Positions 1-10,713 of a stretch of DNA of 64,000 nucleotides are shown here, in pieces. Numbering within the stretch: the stretch's first letter is position 1; every line of letters begins with the position of its first letter. The notes beneath the pieces were generated by a model. The model did no database searches and was not told the origin of the DNA. It saw only the letters and a program-made list of their open reading frames with translations. The translations under genes were made by a program, and so were the position numbers. The stretch comes from Nemertoderma westbladi (taxonomy: Eukaryota; Xenacoelomorpha; Nemertodermatida; Nemertodermatidae). Where the stretch lies: NCBI GenBank assembly GCA_032718475.1, contig JAUCBJ010006960.1, positions 1 through 64,000 of the forward strand, written 5' to 3'.

Positions 1-88
1 CAGTTAGGCCTAGCAGTATGCAGACTCTATTCCATTAACATACACCAGTACAGCAGTATACCAACCAACCAGACAGCCAGAAGCCAGA

Positions 89-2101
89 TATTCATTCAGC
101 CACAATGCAATAGAAGCTGACCCCCAAAAAATTGATGCCATAGCCAATTTTCCTATTCCTACTAATCGTACAGATTTACGTTCATTCTTGGGCTTGGTAA
201 ATCAATTAGGGCATTTCTCTTCTAATATATCTACAATGGCTGAACCTTTGAGATGTGACTTGAAATCTAAAATGGCGTTCATATGGCTACCAGAACAACA
301 AAGAGCTTTTGAAAATGTCAAGCAGGCTCTTGTATCGCCACCAATTTTGGCCCAATTTGACCCATCAGCACCGACGTCGCTTCATACTGATGCTGCACGA
401 ACTAGGGGATTTGGGTATGCCTTAATGCAACAACAGAATGGACACTGGAGATTAATCCAATGTGGTTCACGTTTTCTACGGGATGTAGAAACTAGATATG
501 CAACCATAGAACTGGAAGCTTTAGCTGTCTTATGGGCAACACGCAAATGTCGGATATATCTTGCTGGTTTGGATAACTATAAAGTAGTAACTGATCATCG
601 TCCTCTAATTCCAATCCTTAATCATTATACTATGGATATGGTTGACAACCCAAGACTTCAGTCATATCTTGAAAAACTATCTGGATACAATTTTACCACT
701 GTATGGAAAAAGGGTAGTGAACATCTTGTTCCAGATGCACTTTCAAGATCACCAGTATCAGATCCGGATGATACTGATAATGATGTTGATACAACACGTA
801 GAGTAACAGCTACTATACAAAGAATTGTTGAAACAATTTCTGTGAGTACAGAAAACACTGACCCAGTCTTGGTTGAATTAAGTGACATAGGGTCAAATGA
901 CACAGACTATATCATATTGAAAGAATGTATAATTAATGGCACTGTCAATGACAATAAATATGTTAAATCTTTTGATAAGATTTGGGGTGAATTAAGTGTC
1001 ACTAATAACTTGGTTATGCGGGGGAACCGCATAGTAATACCAAATAATGCTAAAGAATGGATACTTAAGAGACTTCATGCAGGTCATCTAGGTATTGTTC
1101 GATCTAAACAACGTGCAAGGCAAGTGGTTTATTGGTTAGGAATGAATTCTGATCTTGAGAACTATGTAAGAAACTGTTCCGAATGTCAATTCCATCAAGC
1201 AAGCAATCCTCATGAGGATATGATTTCTGATAATATTCCTAATACTTGTTTTGAGACTACAACTAGTGATCTGTTTTACAAAGACGGTTATCATTATTTA
1301 GTATATGCAGATCGTAAAAGTGGATATCCTTTTGTGTGTAGATTTGAAAGAGATCCATCATCTCAACAAGTGATAAATAAACTCTTACAATGGTTTGCAA
1401 TAACGGGAATACCATACAAATTAAGATCAGATTCAGGACCTCAGTACAACTCAGAGGCTATGAAGGCCTTTCTTAAGGAATATGGAGTTATATGGGAGCC
1501 CTCATCGCCACATTACCCTCAAAGTAATGGGCATGCAGAGGCCATGGTCAAAATTATTAAAAGATTGGTTAGCAAAACATCTACTGATATTGTATCAAGG
1601 AAATTCCAAGATGGTTTAATGGAAATACGTAATACACCAAAGTCAGATGGACTATCACCATCACAGATGTTGTTTGGACATAGTACTCGTACTAATGTAC
1701 CTGTACATAAAGATGTATTAAATCCAATTACTATAGAAAATGTGATAAATGCCGACAACATGAGAGAAGTTATATCAAAGAAAACCGAGGCACACTATAA
1801 CCGAGATTCTAGAACATTACATCCAATACTAAGAGGTCAACATGTTCGTATTCAAAATCCCGACACAAAGAAGTGGGATCGAAATGGAGAAGTGGTGCGC
1901 TGTGATAATCACCGAACCTATACTGTCCGTCTACAATCAGGGTCTTTTCTTAGACGTAACAGACGTTTTTTACGACTTATGGGATCAGGAGGGAAGTTCA
2001 AACAAACATTTAAAGAATCTTCAGATTCAGAGACAAATGAGACAATCGTCAGACGAAAAAGTGATCGTGTAAAGAAACCAACAAATTTTTATCAGGCATA
2101 G
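89..2101 (+). CDS. Ty3/gypsy retrotransposon pol, 5'-truncated (RT end, RNase H, integrase)
   Basis: Polyprotein of an LTR retrotransposon. The frame is open from about 89, upstream of the first ATG at 188, and reads the typical RT-thumb motif ADPQKIDAIANFPIP, so the finger and palm domains of RT are missing; a stop lies at 5-7. Counted from Met188, RNase H follows with D68 (LHTDAA), E108/E110 (IELEALAVLW), D136 (VVTDHRP) and PDALSR. Next comes the integrase zinc finger (HAGH then CSEC) and a DDE core with D in TSDLF, D in RSDSGPQYNS and E in SNGHAEAMVK. The basic tail ends RRKSDRVKKPTNF, as in Mag/SURL-like elements. The element is incapable of autonomous transposition as seen here because RT is incomplete. 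The Ty3/gypsy assignment is firm; the subfamily is a guess. Confidence 0.85.
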   Translation, partial: YSFSHNAIEADPQKIDAIANFPIPTNRTDLRSFLGLVNQLGHFSSNISTMAEPLRCDLKSKMAFIWLPEQQRAFENVKQALVSPPILAQFDPSAPTSLHTDAARTRGFGYALMQQQNGHWRLIQCGSRFLRDVETRYATIELEALAVLWATRKCRIYLAGLDNYKVVTDHRPLIPILNHYTMDMVDNPRLQSYLEKLSGYNFTTVWKKGSEHLVPDALSRSPVSDPDDTDNDVDTTRRVTATIQRIVETISVSTENTDPVLVELSDIGSNDTDYIILKECIINGTVNDNKYVKSFDKIWGELSVTNNLVMRGNRIVIPNNAKEWILKRLHAGHLGIVRSKQRARQVVYWLGMNSDLENYVRNCSECQFHQASNPHEDMISDNIPNTCFETTTSDLFYKDGYHYLVYADRKSGYPFVCRFERDPSSQQVINKLLQWFAITGIPYKLRSDSGPQYNSEAMKAFLKEYGVIWEPSSPHYPQSNGHAEAMVKIIKRLVSKTSTDIVSRKFQDGLMEIRNTPKSDGLSPSQMLFGHSTRTNVPVHKDVLNPITIENVINADNMREVISKKTEAHYNRDSRTLHPILRGQHVRIQNPDTKKWDRNGEVVRCDNHRTYTVRLQSGSFLRRNRRFLRLMGSGGKFKQTFKESSDSETNETIVRRKSDRVKKPTNFYQA

Positions 2102-2177
2102 ATCGATATTTATTAAACTCTTCAATTGATTGGTTCATATCTTTAGTTAAACTGTTGTAGATATGAACCAGGGGGCG

Positions 2178-2339
2178 TGTAGTATATAGATACACTTAGG
2201 GAGTTTGAGTGGTGGAGGGAAATTCAAAAACGAGAGAAACACAGTTAGAGACTAGGTATATATTACCGGTACTAGCGTAGTGTGAGTGTGACCGTTATGT
2301 TACGCGCTGTCCAGCAGTAGACTGGACAGCACCATTACA
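2178..2339 (+). repeat. Candidate 3' LTR of the Ty3/gypsy element
   Basis: A purine-rich tract (agggggcg) immediately precedes TGTAGTATATAG at 2178, as expected for a polypurine tract followed by the 5' TG of an LTR. The possible 3' end is CATTACA at 2339. The stretch holds a perfect 9-bp stem (2306-2314 with 2322-2330, 7-nt loop) that could be part of an RNA signal. The partner 5' LTR is outside the window or lost, so the right border is uncertain. Confidence 0.4.
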
Positions 2340-2375
2340 CCGTATATTAATTACTGAACGAATATATATTGTACT

Positions 2376-5306
2376 ATGTTTATGTCATTTATGGACCTTT
2401 TATATACAACAGACGCCGAGCGAGATATCCAGAATTTATCGCCCGTCGTCTCTCGCTTGCCCGCTACTACGTTGGCGACTCCCGCTTCGGCGGTCGAGTG
2501 GGTAGCTGAGGGACGACGGGAGATGGGTCTCCTGCTCGGGCAGCTGAGGGAACATTGTAAATGTTCCTCCCAGCAGGTCCGGGAGTTGGAAGGGACTGTT
2601 GAGCAGTTAAAGAGAGCAGTAAAAGAGGGTAGGTTAGCATTGCAAGAAGTGCAGCAGAGTATCGCGTCAGAACGCGATAAGTTAGTAAATTTACAAAAGG
2701 GTATACCACCACCCTCTGTAACAATGTGTCAACCTGTTAGGTCTGAAGTATTTCATGCGCAAGGTGTGGAGCCTACACGCATCTATACTGCTAGTGAAGT
2801 AGAAACTCCTATAGTAAACCCTATTAAGGGTAATTATAAACCTGTTGACAGTGATATTCCATATAGACTTGATAATAATCCGAGAAATTTATATACCGAT
2901 AACTCGATATTAAATAATACGATGGCCCAAGAAAGTTTTACGCGTCAAATGGCTAGAACCGAAGCCTGTCAAGCGGTAAAGATGGGAGAGATCGTCAAGT
3001 TCAATGGAGATGAGATGAAATGGTTACCTTTTAATGAATATTACAAAGATAACATACAGAACTCCGTGTTATCTAACGGAGAAAAGCTTAGATTCCTCAT
3101 CGAGTGCTTGGAAGGATCTCCCAAGTTAATGGCGTTAAAGTTTATTGGACATCCAGATGGATTAAGACAAGTTTGGGATACACTAAACATCAGGTATGGT
3201 AATAGGAATAACATAGCTAGGTATTTATATGCGAAATTAATGGCGCCCCGAAAGTTTCTTAGCAGCGGAATTATAGAGTTTTCCGACGAGATTCAAGAGA
3301 TCTGTAGACAACTAGATTGGTTAGGTAAGTCTCATGAATACCAGAATTCTATGGTTGTAGGAGCCTTAGCATCAACTCTGCCAAAGGGTGGAGTAGGTAC
3401 ACGCTGGGACAAGAAAGTATTATATATGATGGAGCAACAACGACGAGACCCTACCATGGCTGATCTCATGTCATTCTTGGATAGCGAGGTAAAACTACAG
3501 CTCCTAAAGCAATCCAGAGAGAAGATACCGGAAAATAAGGTAAGTGAGAAACCCGTTTCTAGGAGAAAGGTAATACCAGTGTGTTATACAGACGACGGCG
3601 AAAGCCAGACTTCTCGAGAGGAAGACAGTGGGAAAGACACTGAAAGATCTTACTATGACAACACAACGCCTAAGGACGTAAGTAAATTCAAGTCTCGAAC
3701 CAATGACAGGAGAGAACAGGTAAGAAAAACTCCTCCCACGTCTCCTAAAAGAATTCACGGAAGAAAGCCCGAGAAAAGAACGAGCGTGCACCACACAGCA
3801 CATGTTAAAGTAAGTAACATCAAGCCCAAATGTGTGTTGTGCGACGGGCCCCACCGTTTAAATGTGTGTAATGAATTCCTAAAGAAATCATTAAAGGATA
3901 GACGTGAAGTCATGTGGGATAAGCGGTTGTGTTATAATTGTCTCAGACGAGGACACCAACGGCGAACCTGTTACTCCGACGCAAGGTGTGCGAAGTGCGG
4001 CGCGAAACATCATATTTTGTTGCACACCGAATTCGAAAGAAACAGCCCGAGTCAGGTAAGTGAGTCCGAACTACATGTCCAATTCAGTGATGTGAACGAC
4101 ACTGACCAAAGTTCTGAGATGGAAGGATTCTATACGGACGAATTCTCCGACCAAAGTTCTGAAATGGAAGGATTCTATACGGACGAATTCTCAGACGAAA
4201 ACGAATCCTGTTACTTAATAAATACCGCAGTGTATCGAGCACTTACGTATGAGAAGGAAACCGACAGTGAGCTCCCCCTAACTACTTCTGATCGACAACC
4301 ATCTTGGAAAGCGCCAACTTCCAATGTAGGAATCCGAGAATTTCCTGTAGTACAGTTAAGGGTCCACGGACCTAAAAGGAGTTATATAGTGAACGCCCTC
4401 CTTGACTCCGGTAGCACAGGAACATTCATCGACAAAGAACTAGCCGAAGACATCTTTGCTGGACAACCCAAGTTCCGAACTAAGCTAAACATGGCAGGAA
4501 TTATGCAGGTTTGGAAATCTACCGTAATAGCGGATTATTATGTAGGCGCGTTGTCCACCCCCCAGGATGAACTAGGAGAACACAGCATAAGGTCAGTAAA
4601 AATGGTAGCGATAAAGAACTTCGCGACCAGCCAAGTGGAACCTTATAACTGGGATGAGGACGATTTCACCCAGCAGCTTGAAATACCTAGATTCAACACC
4701 GATTACCCTGGAGTCCAAATACTCATCGGTCAAAATGCGCATGAAGCGCTCGAGACATTGGAGAAACGGCCTGCTCAACCGCAACCACTACAAGTCTATG
4801 CGGGAAGAACTAGAGTAGGTTGGTACTTTACTGGCCCTTCTCGTAGAACTCTTATGGAAAGATTACCAAAAGAACAGGTATATCAATTAAGTGAACGGGA
4901 AGTGGAGAGCAGTGAAGTTGACGACCCAACTGAGGGAACACCATACTCCTCAGATAATGACGACATCAACTCCAATGTAGATCAATGGAGACATTGCCCC
5001 GAGACGATCAATCTAGCCGACATCGCTTCCAGAGGAGCAACTCCTCAAGAACTTACAGATACTCCAGACCGGTTAGGTGGACCCGACCTCCTAAGTAAAG
5101 AAGATGAATGGCCTCCTCATCTTACCCCGGTGAAGATTAGACAGGCCAAGGGAGCGGAGAAAGTAACACAACCACTCAATCGCCCAGCTGGTCGTTTATG
5201 TTTACTGGAAAGGGACCGAAAACTGTCCGGAAACTATGGAAGGCAAGATACTCTTCCCACGACCACCTCCCTAATCCAACAAATATCTAGGGACTCCATA
5301 ACGTAA
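2376..5306 (+). CDS. BEL/Pao-type gag-protease ORF fused to an RNase H C-terminal remnant (internally deleted element)
   Basis: The 976-codon ORF has BEL/Pao architecture. The likely gag start is Met at 2523 (residue 50), because the codons before it overlap a PBS-like TTGGCGACTCCC near 2474. Residues about 200-370 are a DUF1759-like gag core (EMKWLPFNEYYKDNI, LIECLEGSPK). Zinc-knuckle Cys/His clusters occur around 490-555 (CVLCDGPHRLNVC, CYNCLRRGHQRRTC, CAKCGAKHH). An aspartic protease reads NALLDSGSTGTFID near 680. Instead of entering RT, the frame jumps to the end of RNase H (QWRHCPETINLADIASRG), so RT and most of RNase H are deleted while the frame stays open. Residues 577-607 contain two copies of DQSSEMEGFYTDEFS, a 45-nt tandem duplication (4105-4194). 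Integrase is absent. It is probably a non-autonomous, dead copy. Confidence 0.8.
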   Translation: MFMSFMDLLYTTDAERDIQNLSPVVSRLPATTLATPASAVEWVAEGRREMGLLLGQLREHCKCSSQQVRELEGTVEQLKRAVKEGRLALQEVQQSIASERDKLVNLQKGIPPPSVTMCQPVRSEVFHAQGVEPTRIYTASEVETPIVNPIKGNYKPVDSDIPYRLDNNPRNLYTDNSILNNTMAQESFTRQMARTEACQAVKMGEIVKFNGDEMKWLPFNEYYKDNIQNSVLSNGEKLRFLIECLEGSPKLMALKFIGHPDGLRQVWDTLNIRYGNRNNIARYLYAKLMAPRKFLSSGIIEFSDEIQEICRQLDWLGKSHEYQNSMVVGALASTLPKGGVGTRWDKKVLYMMEQQRRDPTMADLMSFLDSEVKLQLLKQSREKIPENKVSEKPVSRRKVIPVCYTDDGESQTSREEDSGKDTERSYYDNTTPKDVSKFKSRTNDRREQVRKTPPTSPKRIHGRKPEKRTSVHHTAHVKVSNIKPKCVLCDGPHRLNVCNEFLKKSLKDRREVMWDKRLCYNCLRRGHQRRTCYSDARCAKCGAKHHILLHTEFERNSPSQVSESELHVQFSDVNDTDQSSEMEGFYTDEFSDQSSEMEGFYTDEFSDENESCYLINTAVYRALTYEKETDSELPLTTSDRQPSWKAPTSNVGIREFPVVQLRVHGPKRSYIVNALLDSGSTGTFIDKELAEDIFAGQPKFRTKLNMAGIMQVWKSTVIADYYVGALSTPQDELGEHSIRSVKMVAIKNFATSQVEPYNWDEDDFTQQLEIPRFNTDYPGVQILIGQNAHEALETLEKRPAQPQPLQVYAGRTRVGWYFTGPSRRTLMERLPKEQVYQLSEREVESSEVDDPTEGTPYSSDNDDINSNVDQWRHCPETINLADIASRGATPQELTDTPDRLGGPDLLSKEDEWPPHLTPVKIRQAKGAEKVTQPLNRPAGRLCLLERDRKLSGNYGRQDTLPTTTSLIQQISRDSIT

Positions 5307-5850
5307 CAACATACAGAGTGGGTGTTTGACTATATTATTTTATATTTATTTTATTATTTTATATTATGTATGTATTATTATGTAATTTTATTATAATCGT
5401 TTTCTTTAATTTTATTTAGTCAAATGTTATTTAGCGATTATTTAGTAGATTAGTGCAATATATTAGTGTTTATTACTTAATTACTTATATATTATATATT
5501 TAGTGCGATGGCGAGAAATAATCCTTTTTCTCTTTCCTTACTGTCCGTATCATATTATAAATACGTAACTACAGTAAGATGAAATATCCGTACTTATTAA
5601 AGTACAATAAAGCTCCTACTATATTCAAGTATTATTGGTAGGCAGAGTATTAGGAATGCAAAGTTCAGATCCTCGTGTCTCGGCTAAACCAAGCTCTGGG
5701 TAGACCTTGGAAACGACTTGCCTCTTCACACTGACATTGCTTCGTGCGATATTGCTCTCATACCGTATATTAAATAATACATATAGTAGCGTGATGTCCC
5801 TTTAACAGTAGCGTAAAACGCAAAATAAATCTGTTAAACCCTTTGACCAT
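5307..5850. other. AT-rich non-coding stretch after the BEL/Pao ORF
   Basis: Very AT-rich DNA with runs of tatattatttta and no coding potential that I can see. It is probably 3' untranslated or LTR-related sequence of the preceding element, but I found no copy of it elsewhere in the window to define an LTR. Confidence 0.4.
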
Positions 5851-5854
5851 TTGC

Positions 5855-6125
5855 AATTCTAGTCGATTAAGATATCGCGGCACCCACCGATATACTTGAA
5901 AGACAAAATTCTAGAATCAGTGGTTAATGTCCCCAGACTTGTTCTGGAATAAACTGGTGCCCATCCTAAATATTAATTATTAATATTTACAAAATCTGTC
6001 GAATTTTGGATCCTTTAAAATTCTAGTCGATTAAGATATCGTAGCACATACCGATACTCTTAAAAAGACAAAATTCCTAGAATCAAGGATCCCAGTCCCC
6101 AGACATGTTCTGGAATAAAATTGTG
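5855..6125 (+). repeat. Two diverged tandem copies of a unit of about 165 bp
   Basis: The string aattctagtcgattaagata occurs at about 5855 and again at about 6022. Each is followed by a cryptic shared order of motifs: tatcg..gcac, ccgata..ctt, agacaaaattc, ctagaatc, gtccccagac and ttctggaataaa. The copies are diverged, with small indels. Function unknown; probably an internal repeat of a retroelement non-coding region. Confidence 0.7.
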
Positions 6126-6740
6126 TCTATTTAATATTAAATAATAAAATTTACGGGAATAAATTTAAATTCATCTTTTAATGAATTTGATAAATTGTTA
6201 TTTTATACAATTTATAATATTCCCAAAATTCCATTAATTAATAGATCATGGGAGCGGAGATTCACCTCTTAAGTGTATTAGTGTGCGAGAATCTCCAATA
6301 TAGAGTCAATAGCCTATAAAATTCATAAAGTCATATATAAAGATGATATTGACCATTAAAGACTTACTATTAAATAGCATCCCAGATCTGTATGCATGGG
6401 AATTACCCTAATTCTACCGCTAGCTTTCCATAATGTCACCATAGTAACAGCCACGCTAGAATTAGAAGTGAGTTAAAAGAACAATAAAACGCTTGCCCAT
6501 TGAATAGCATACGGAATAAATAGCACACCGCTAGTATCCAAGGATACCTAATAACAACGTGACATTCTGGAAGGCACTTGACTAACGGACAAATGACCCG
6601 AATGTGTGATAGAATGTGTACCATTTGTGACAGTTACGTGGAATTTGTGCGTTTGTAGGTGAATGTTACTACTAAGGTGTGTTTACAGTAGCGAGTCGCA
6701 ATTGTGAAAGTAGCCCTAACTCTCCAGTAAGAACCTGAAG

Positions 6741-6900
6741 TATATCTAAGCCTTTGGGACGGACGGTGGAGTGACTTGTGCTGGTTGTTGTAGTCGTTGT
6801 GCAGCTACGACGTTGGCGATAGGCACATCGACGAAAGTACACCAGCGCTGAGGATCTTGCACTGTCCGGGGGCAGAGAGGGGTAGGCAGCGACGCCCGCT
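6741..6900 (+). mobile_element. LTR/leader-like segment with PBS-like site, shared with 30745-30905 (reverse)
   Basis: This GC-richer stretch (gggacggacggtggagtgac, then gctacgacgttggcga, then agcgctgaggatcttgc) is clearly homologous to the reverse complement of about 30745-30905, next to the BEL/Pao pol. Both hold TTGGCGA after ctacgacg, and the ORF at 2376 has TTGGCGACTCCC in an equivalent place. A shared tRNA primer-binding site at an LTR-leader junction is the simplest reading. It is inference; the complete LTR boundaries were not found. Confidence 0.5.
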
Positions 6901-6948
6901 CGCCTAAATATAAACTCATTATAATATGGATAAACTTATATAGCAGAT

Positions 6949-8469
6949 ATGGCTGAGTTGATAGAAGATGATCTTGGTATCAGGGAGCGATATACTCTAC
7001 CTTTACAGGCGTTTGTTGATAGCTTGATACGCGGCGACGCTGGTCCAACTACTACGGAGGACGATGGTCGTTATATCTAACCGCCAATGTCCCGGGAGCA
7101 ACTTGCGCGTGGGTTGGACTGTAGAAAATTCACCGCTCGCTATACGCTTCGTAATGGTACGTATATGGACTTCTTAACTACTGGTCATCCTATCGACCTA
7201 CACGATACGAACGATATAGACACCAAAAGGGAAATGGTTTTATTTAAATATCATACCCAGCGGAAGCGGAACGATAAACTGAGACTCGAACACGAAAATT
7301 CTATTCGAAACCGACTCGAAAGTGCAGATGTTGAAGAGCCGGATAAACGCAGCGACTTCACCAAATACCTGGAATTCTTGAGAGAAACCTATCTCGATAT
7401 TACCAGTCAACAGAATCTAGAAACTCGATATCCTCAAGGTATACATCATGACCGCATGGTAGAACTCAAACGGCTCTATTCCACTATGATGTATCTAACC
7501 GCCGATCGACCGCTACCTGTTGTACCGGATAGCTTCGAACAGATGGAGGAATATTGTAAACTGGAGAAAGATCACTCGCGTTTCCCCTACAAGACGTGCG
7601 TCTTTGGTATTATTGCGATGAATGCCCTAGACCCAACCAACAAACGGAAAGACCTAAACATCCGTGGAGACGTTGTATTAAACACGGTTTTACTCGCTAT
7701 ACTTACGGGAGTTTCGAGCGAAATTTGTTTGACGTATCACCTACGCTCGTTCGACTCAGACGATCCTTAAATAAACCAATGATCAGAGTTACGGAATACT
7801 CGATCAGACCTCCTCATTCCCTAGTGAGACCTCAGACTCCTGATCCTATTAGTATGACGGATCCTCCCGAGCTGTACTCACTGTTCAAAGATCTAGTGTT
7901 ACCTGAACAATTAGTCGGTGGCACCCCGGTTGTGGGCTTCCTAGATATTAGCCCATCTTACTTAGCCGTATTGGGACGCGGACACCTAATATCGCCATTC
8001 AACTGTATAGTCGTCCCAGTTTAACGCGATACAACCCTTCATCAAGGTGGAGGAGAGCGTTGTACGAAACGAGTTAAACGCTATTCTACAAAGATCAGAA
8101 AGGAAACCTGCGTTTGTTCAGATAAACGTAAGTTGTAACAGCAAGTCCAAGCGATAAACGAATTGGCTTTATCTCAGTTCGATTGGGAAATCCAGAATCT
8201 CTAAGAAGATATCGAACTTAGACAACCCTATTCTCTGCGAGAGTTTTGGACGAACGTATCCAACGACAAGCGGAGGAAAATCAGCTCGAGGAGAAGCATA
8301 TCGAAATGGACGAGACCCCGACCGTAACCTTAAACCTTCTGATGCAATTGTATTGCACCCTTCACCCAGGAGTTATAGCCCTCCTAGTAAAGTGGCTCGC
8401 CCTAAAGAGAAAAGGACTCTTGCTAGCCTCAAGAAACTGCGTAAACGCCGTCCGCGCAAGAAAGACTAA
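6949..8469 (+). pseudogene. Decayed ORF of unknown family behind an LTR/leader-like segment
   Basis: I do not recognise this protein. An ATG at 6949 opens a frame that meets TAA at 7078-7080 and continues in the same frame to 7770. Coding-like sequence then moves to another frame (to 8024), returns to the first frame at about 8020 (motif FNAIQPFIKVEE), meets a TAA at 8155-8157 and ends at 8469 in a strongly basic tail (KKLRKRRPRKKD). The 227-codon middle block (7087-7770) is hydrophilic and mixed-charge with no Cys/His knuckle, protease or polymerase motif. Position just after a PBS-like leader suggests a gag/capsid-type protein of an LTR element or an endogenous virus-like sequence, but that is inference. 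Two stops and at least two frame changes make it a pseudogene. Confidence 0.5.
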
Positions 8470-8560
8470 CTGTTTAGAGTATTTTTATATTTTAGAAACT
8501 GTGATTTTTATATTTTATATAATTAAATCCCATTTTCTGGGAGCGGTGTAAAAGCTTTTG

Positions 8561-10430
8561 GGGATATAACTGGCCTTTTCCATTTGTAATCCAGTTTTCC
8601 CCCATTCGCTCAAATCCTCTAAACTGTTGCTTCTAGTGGCACAATCCGCCCGCTGGTTGGCTGATTTGCTGTACACAAGGCCTCTTTGTTCTGTTCGATT
8701 AACCAATCAGAACAATGATCGACCAATCAGAGCGATTTAGCCTTGTGTTGGCTATGGGCTGCAAAGGCTAGGGAGGTTTGGCATTTAGACATTCATGGAA
8801 CTTATAGAAACTGGAACTCTGCCAATGAGAGCTTTTCCTCTTTGTGTTGAAAGCTACCTGCAACAGCTCACAGGGTTCAGTGTGTTGGTTTTCCTGATGC
8901 CATGAACATCGGCTATGGAATTATTCTGTTTTATTCCAACATTAGAACGACTTTAATTATAAGAACACATAACTGTTACCGGAACCGGCACGGTACAGCG
9001 GTACGAGACACTAAGAACACGAACGGTACGGTACATTGCACATTATTTACTGCTATTTACTGTTTGTTATTAATTGTATCAGTTGTTTACATATTGTTAT
9101 TTGGAGAATAACGATAAACGATCAGAAACCCCGATCTTCTTGATACACTAAGGTTAGAGAGACTGGTTACATATAGCAATTGCGACTTATATTATCGTGG
9201 TTTGTAGTGAATTGAATGCTATTTTATAGGCCCTACAAATGTCGGTTGCTATTCTCTTTATATATGATTAAAATCAGTGACTATCGGCAATTCAGTGTGC
9301 AGCGGTGTGCAATAGTCTGTATGTGCTTGTCCGCGTAACAAAGCATCTCCTAAAGAATGCGCCTTATGTGTAACTTATAATCCATTCCGTTGTGTTTAGT
9401 GTAAGCCATAGCTCTGTTTATATAGATAGAGCGCCACGTCCTAAAGGAACTGCTAATATCTCCCGAAAGTGAATGATATTTGTCAGGAATTATATTAACG
9501 ATCAATCGAATAGTACGGTAGGCCTGCACCGCAATCAAATTAAAGCATCCGAATCCAGTCTCCCGGGTATATCCAGCGGGTGAATGGTCGCGCATAGACT
9601 GGCTTCGGCTAATGTTGGATTTATTTGTGTCAAATACTTGTCATAGGCTAAAGTCGATTTATAACCTAGAAGACATATAGATTTGGCGGGTTAAACTGCC
9701 AAAGGTCTTAAAAGCGCGAACAGCCTCTGATGCGCACCACAAATTAATTGAAATCACGAAAATACACAAAAAAATTTCGCTCGCTGCGCTCGCATTAGTT
9801 TCTCATTTCCAATTCTTCAAACAGTCAAATCACTTCACCATAATACTGTAATACCGGCAACCGGAGCTGAATTTGTCTATTTATTTTAACTTTATACTTT
9901 ATTGTTGTATTGTTATTAGGTCTATGCTCAGATGCTATGCCGATGTTACGTTAGTAAACAGGTAAAGTCAGAAAGTAACAATGTATTATAAGTATGACTT
10001 AATTATAAGCCAACTGTATGTTTAAGCCTAATTGTTAGGTAGGCCTATACAAAGTATTATTGGCAGACTGGTACCTATTTCAATATTCGTTTTTTTGAAA
10101 TTACCGGTACATGTTTTGTTTGTAATCTAAAATAATATTTTCTGTTATAAAAGCAGTGAGCCCGATGGGCCACCATAGTAGTGGATTAAAAAAATATTTT
10201 TTAATATTAACAATTTTGATGTTGCAAAAATTACATTTATTATGTAAGCCTAGATTCAACGTACAGACAGACAGACGTAAAGATAAGCTTAAAACGCTCA
10301 AACTTGTAAAATAGGAATGTAAAATTGTTCTTATGAACTGTGCGATTTTTTGAGATATGCATGACATGAGCTGCGCGATTTTGTTTGGATTATGACATAT
10401 GATGAGGTGCGCGATGAGCCAATTTCAGGT
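8561..10430. other. Non-coding region, no gene seen
   Basis: No convincing coding exon. At 8640-8760 there are two direct CCAATCAGA boxes (near 8702 and 8724) and short inverted arms acacaaggc (about 8675) and gccttgtgt (about 8741). At about 9779 there is a cgctcgctgcgctcgc stutter. The short ORFs here have no recognisable domain. Confidence 0.4.
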
Positions 10431-10435
10431 GCGCG

Positions 10436-10713
10436 GTGATTTCAAAACAACAAAGCGTACCTGCGCACTCATGCATGAATTCCAACCTGGGTAGTCACCG
10501 GACCGCTGCGGTTTACTCCCGTAGAACAGTAGAATTCCCGCAGCTTCCGACCCAATTCGACAACGAATTCGCTTCACACTTTCGCGTCACAGAGAACGTA
10601 ATCCAGTGCGATAACGTCTGCCCAACGTTCAACCATTTCCCCCAGGCGATCCCAGGATCCGGGCCGCCGCTAAACCCAGATCGCAATCCTCGTCGATTCG
10701 TCCAGTCGTCGAC
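10436..10713 (+). other. GC-richer block ending in a strong splice-donor consensus; possible exon of unknown gene
   Basis: Base composition rises sharply against the AT-rich surroundings. One + frame stays open for 93 codons, and the block ends GAC|GTAAGT at 10713/10714, a near-perfect 5' splice site. I see no domain in the translation (it is rich in Pro, Asn and Arg), and the minus-strand frames are equally open, as often happens in GC-rich DNA. It could be an exon, an untranslated first exon or part of an old transposon. I do not assign a function. Confidence 0.25.

Noticed and set aside
5763-5775. ccgtatattaa at 2340 and 5763 as LTR ends
   Set aside because: The match is only about 11 bp and the flanks are unrelated, so it does not define an LTR pair.
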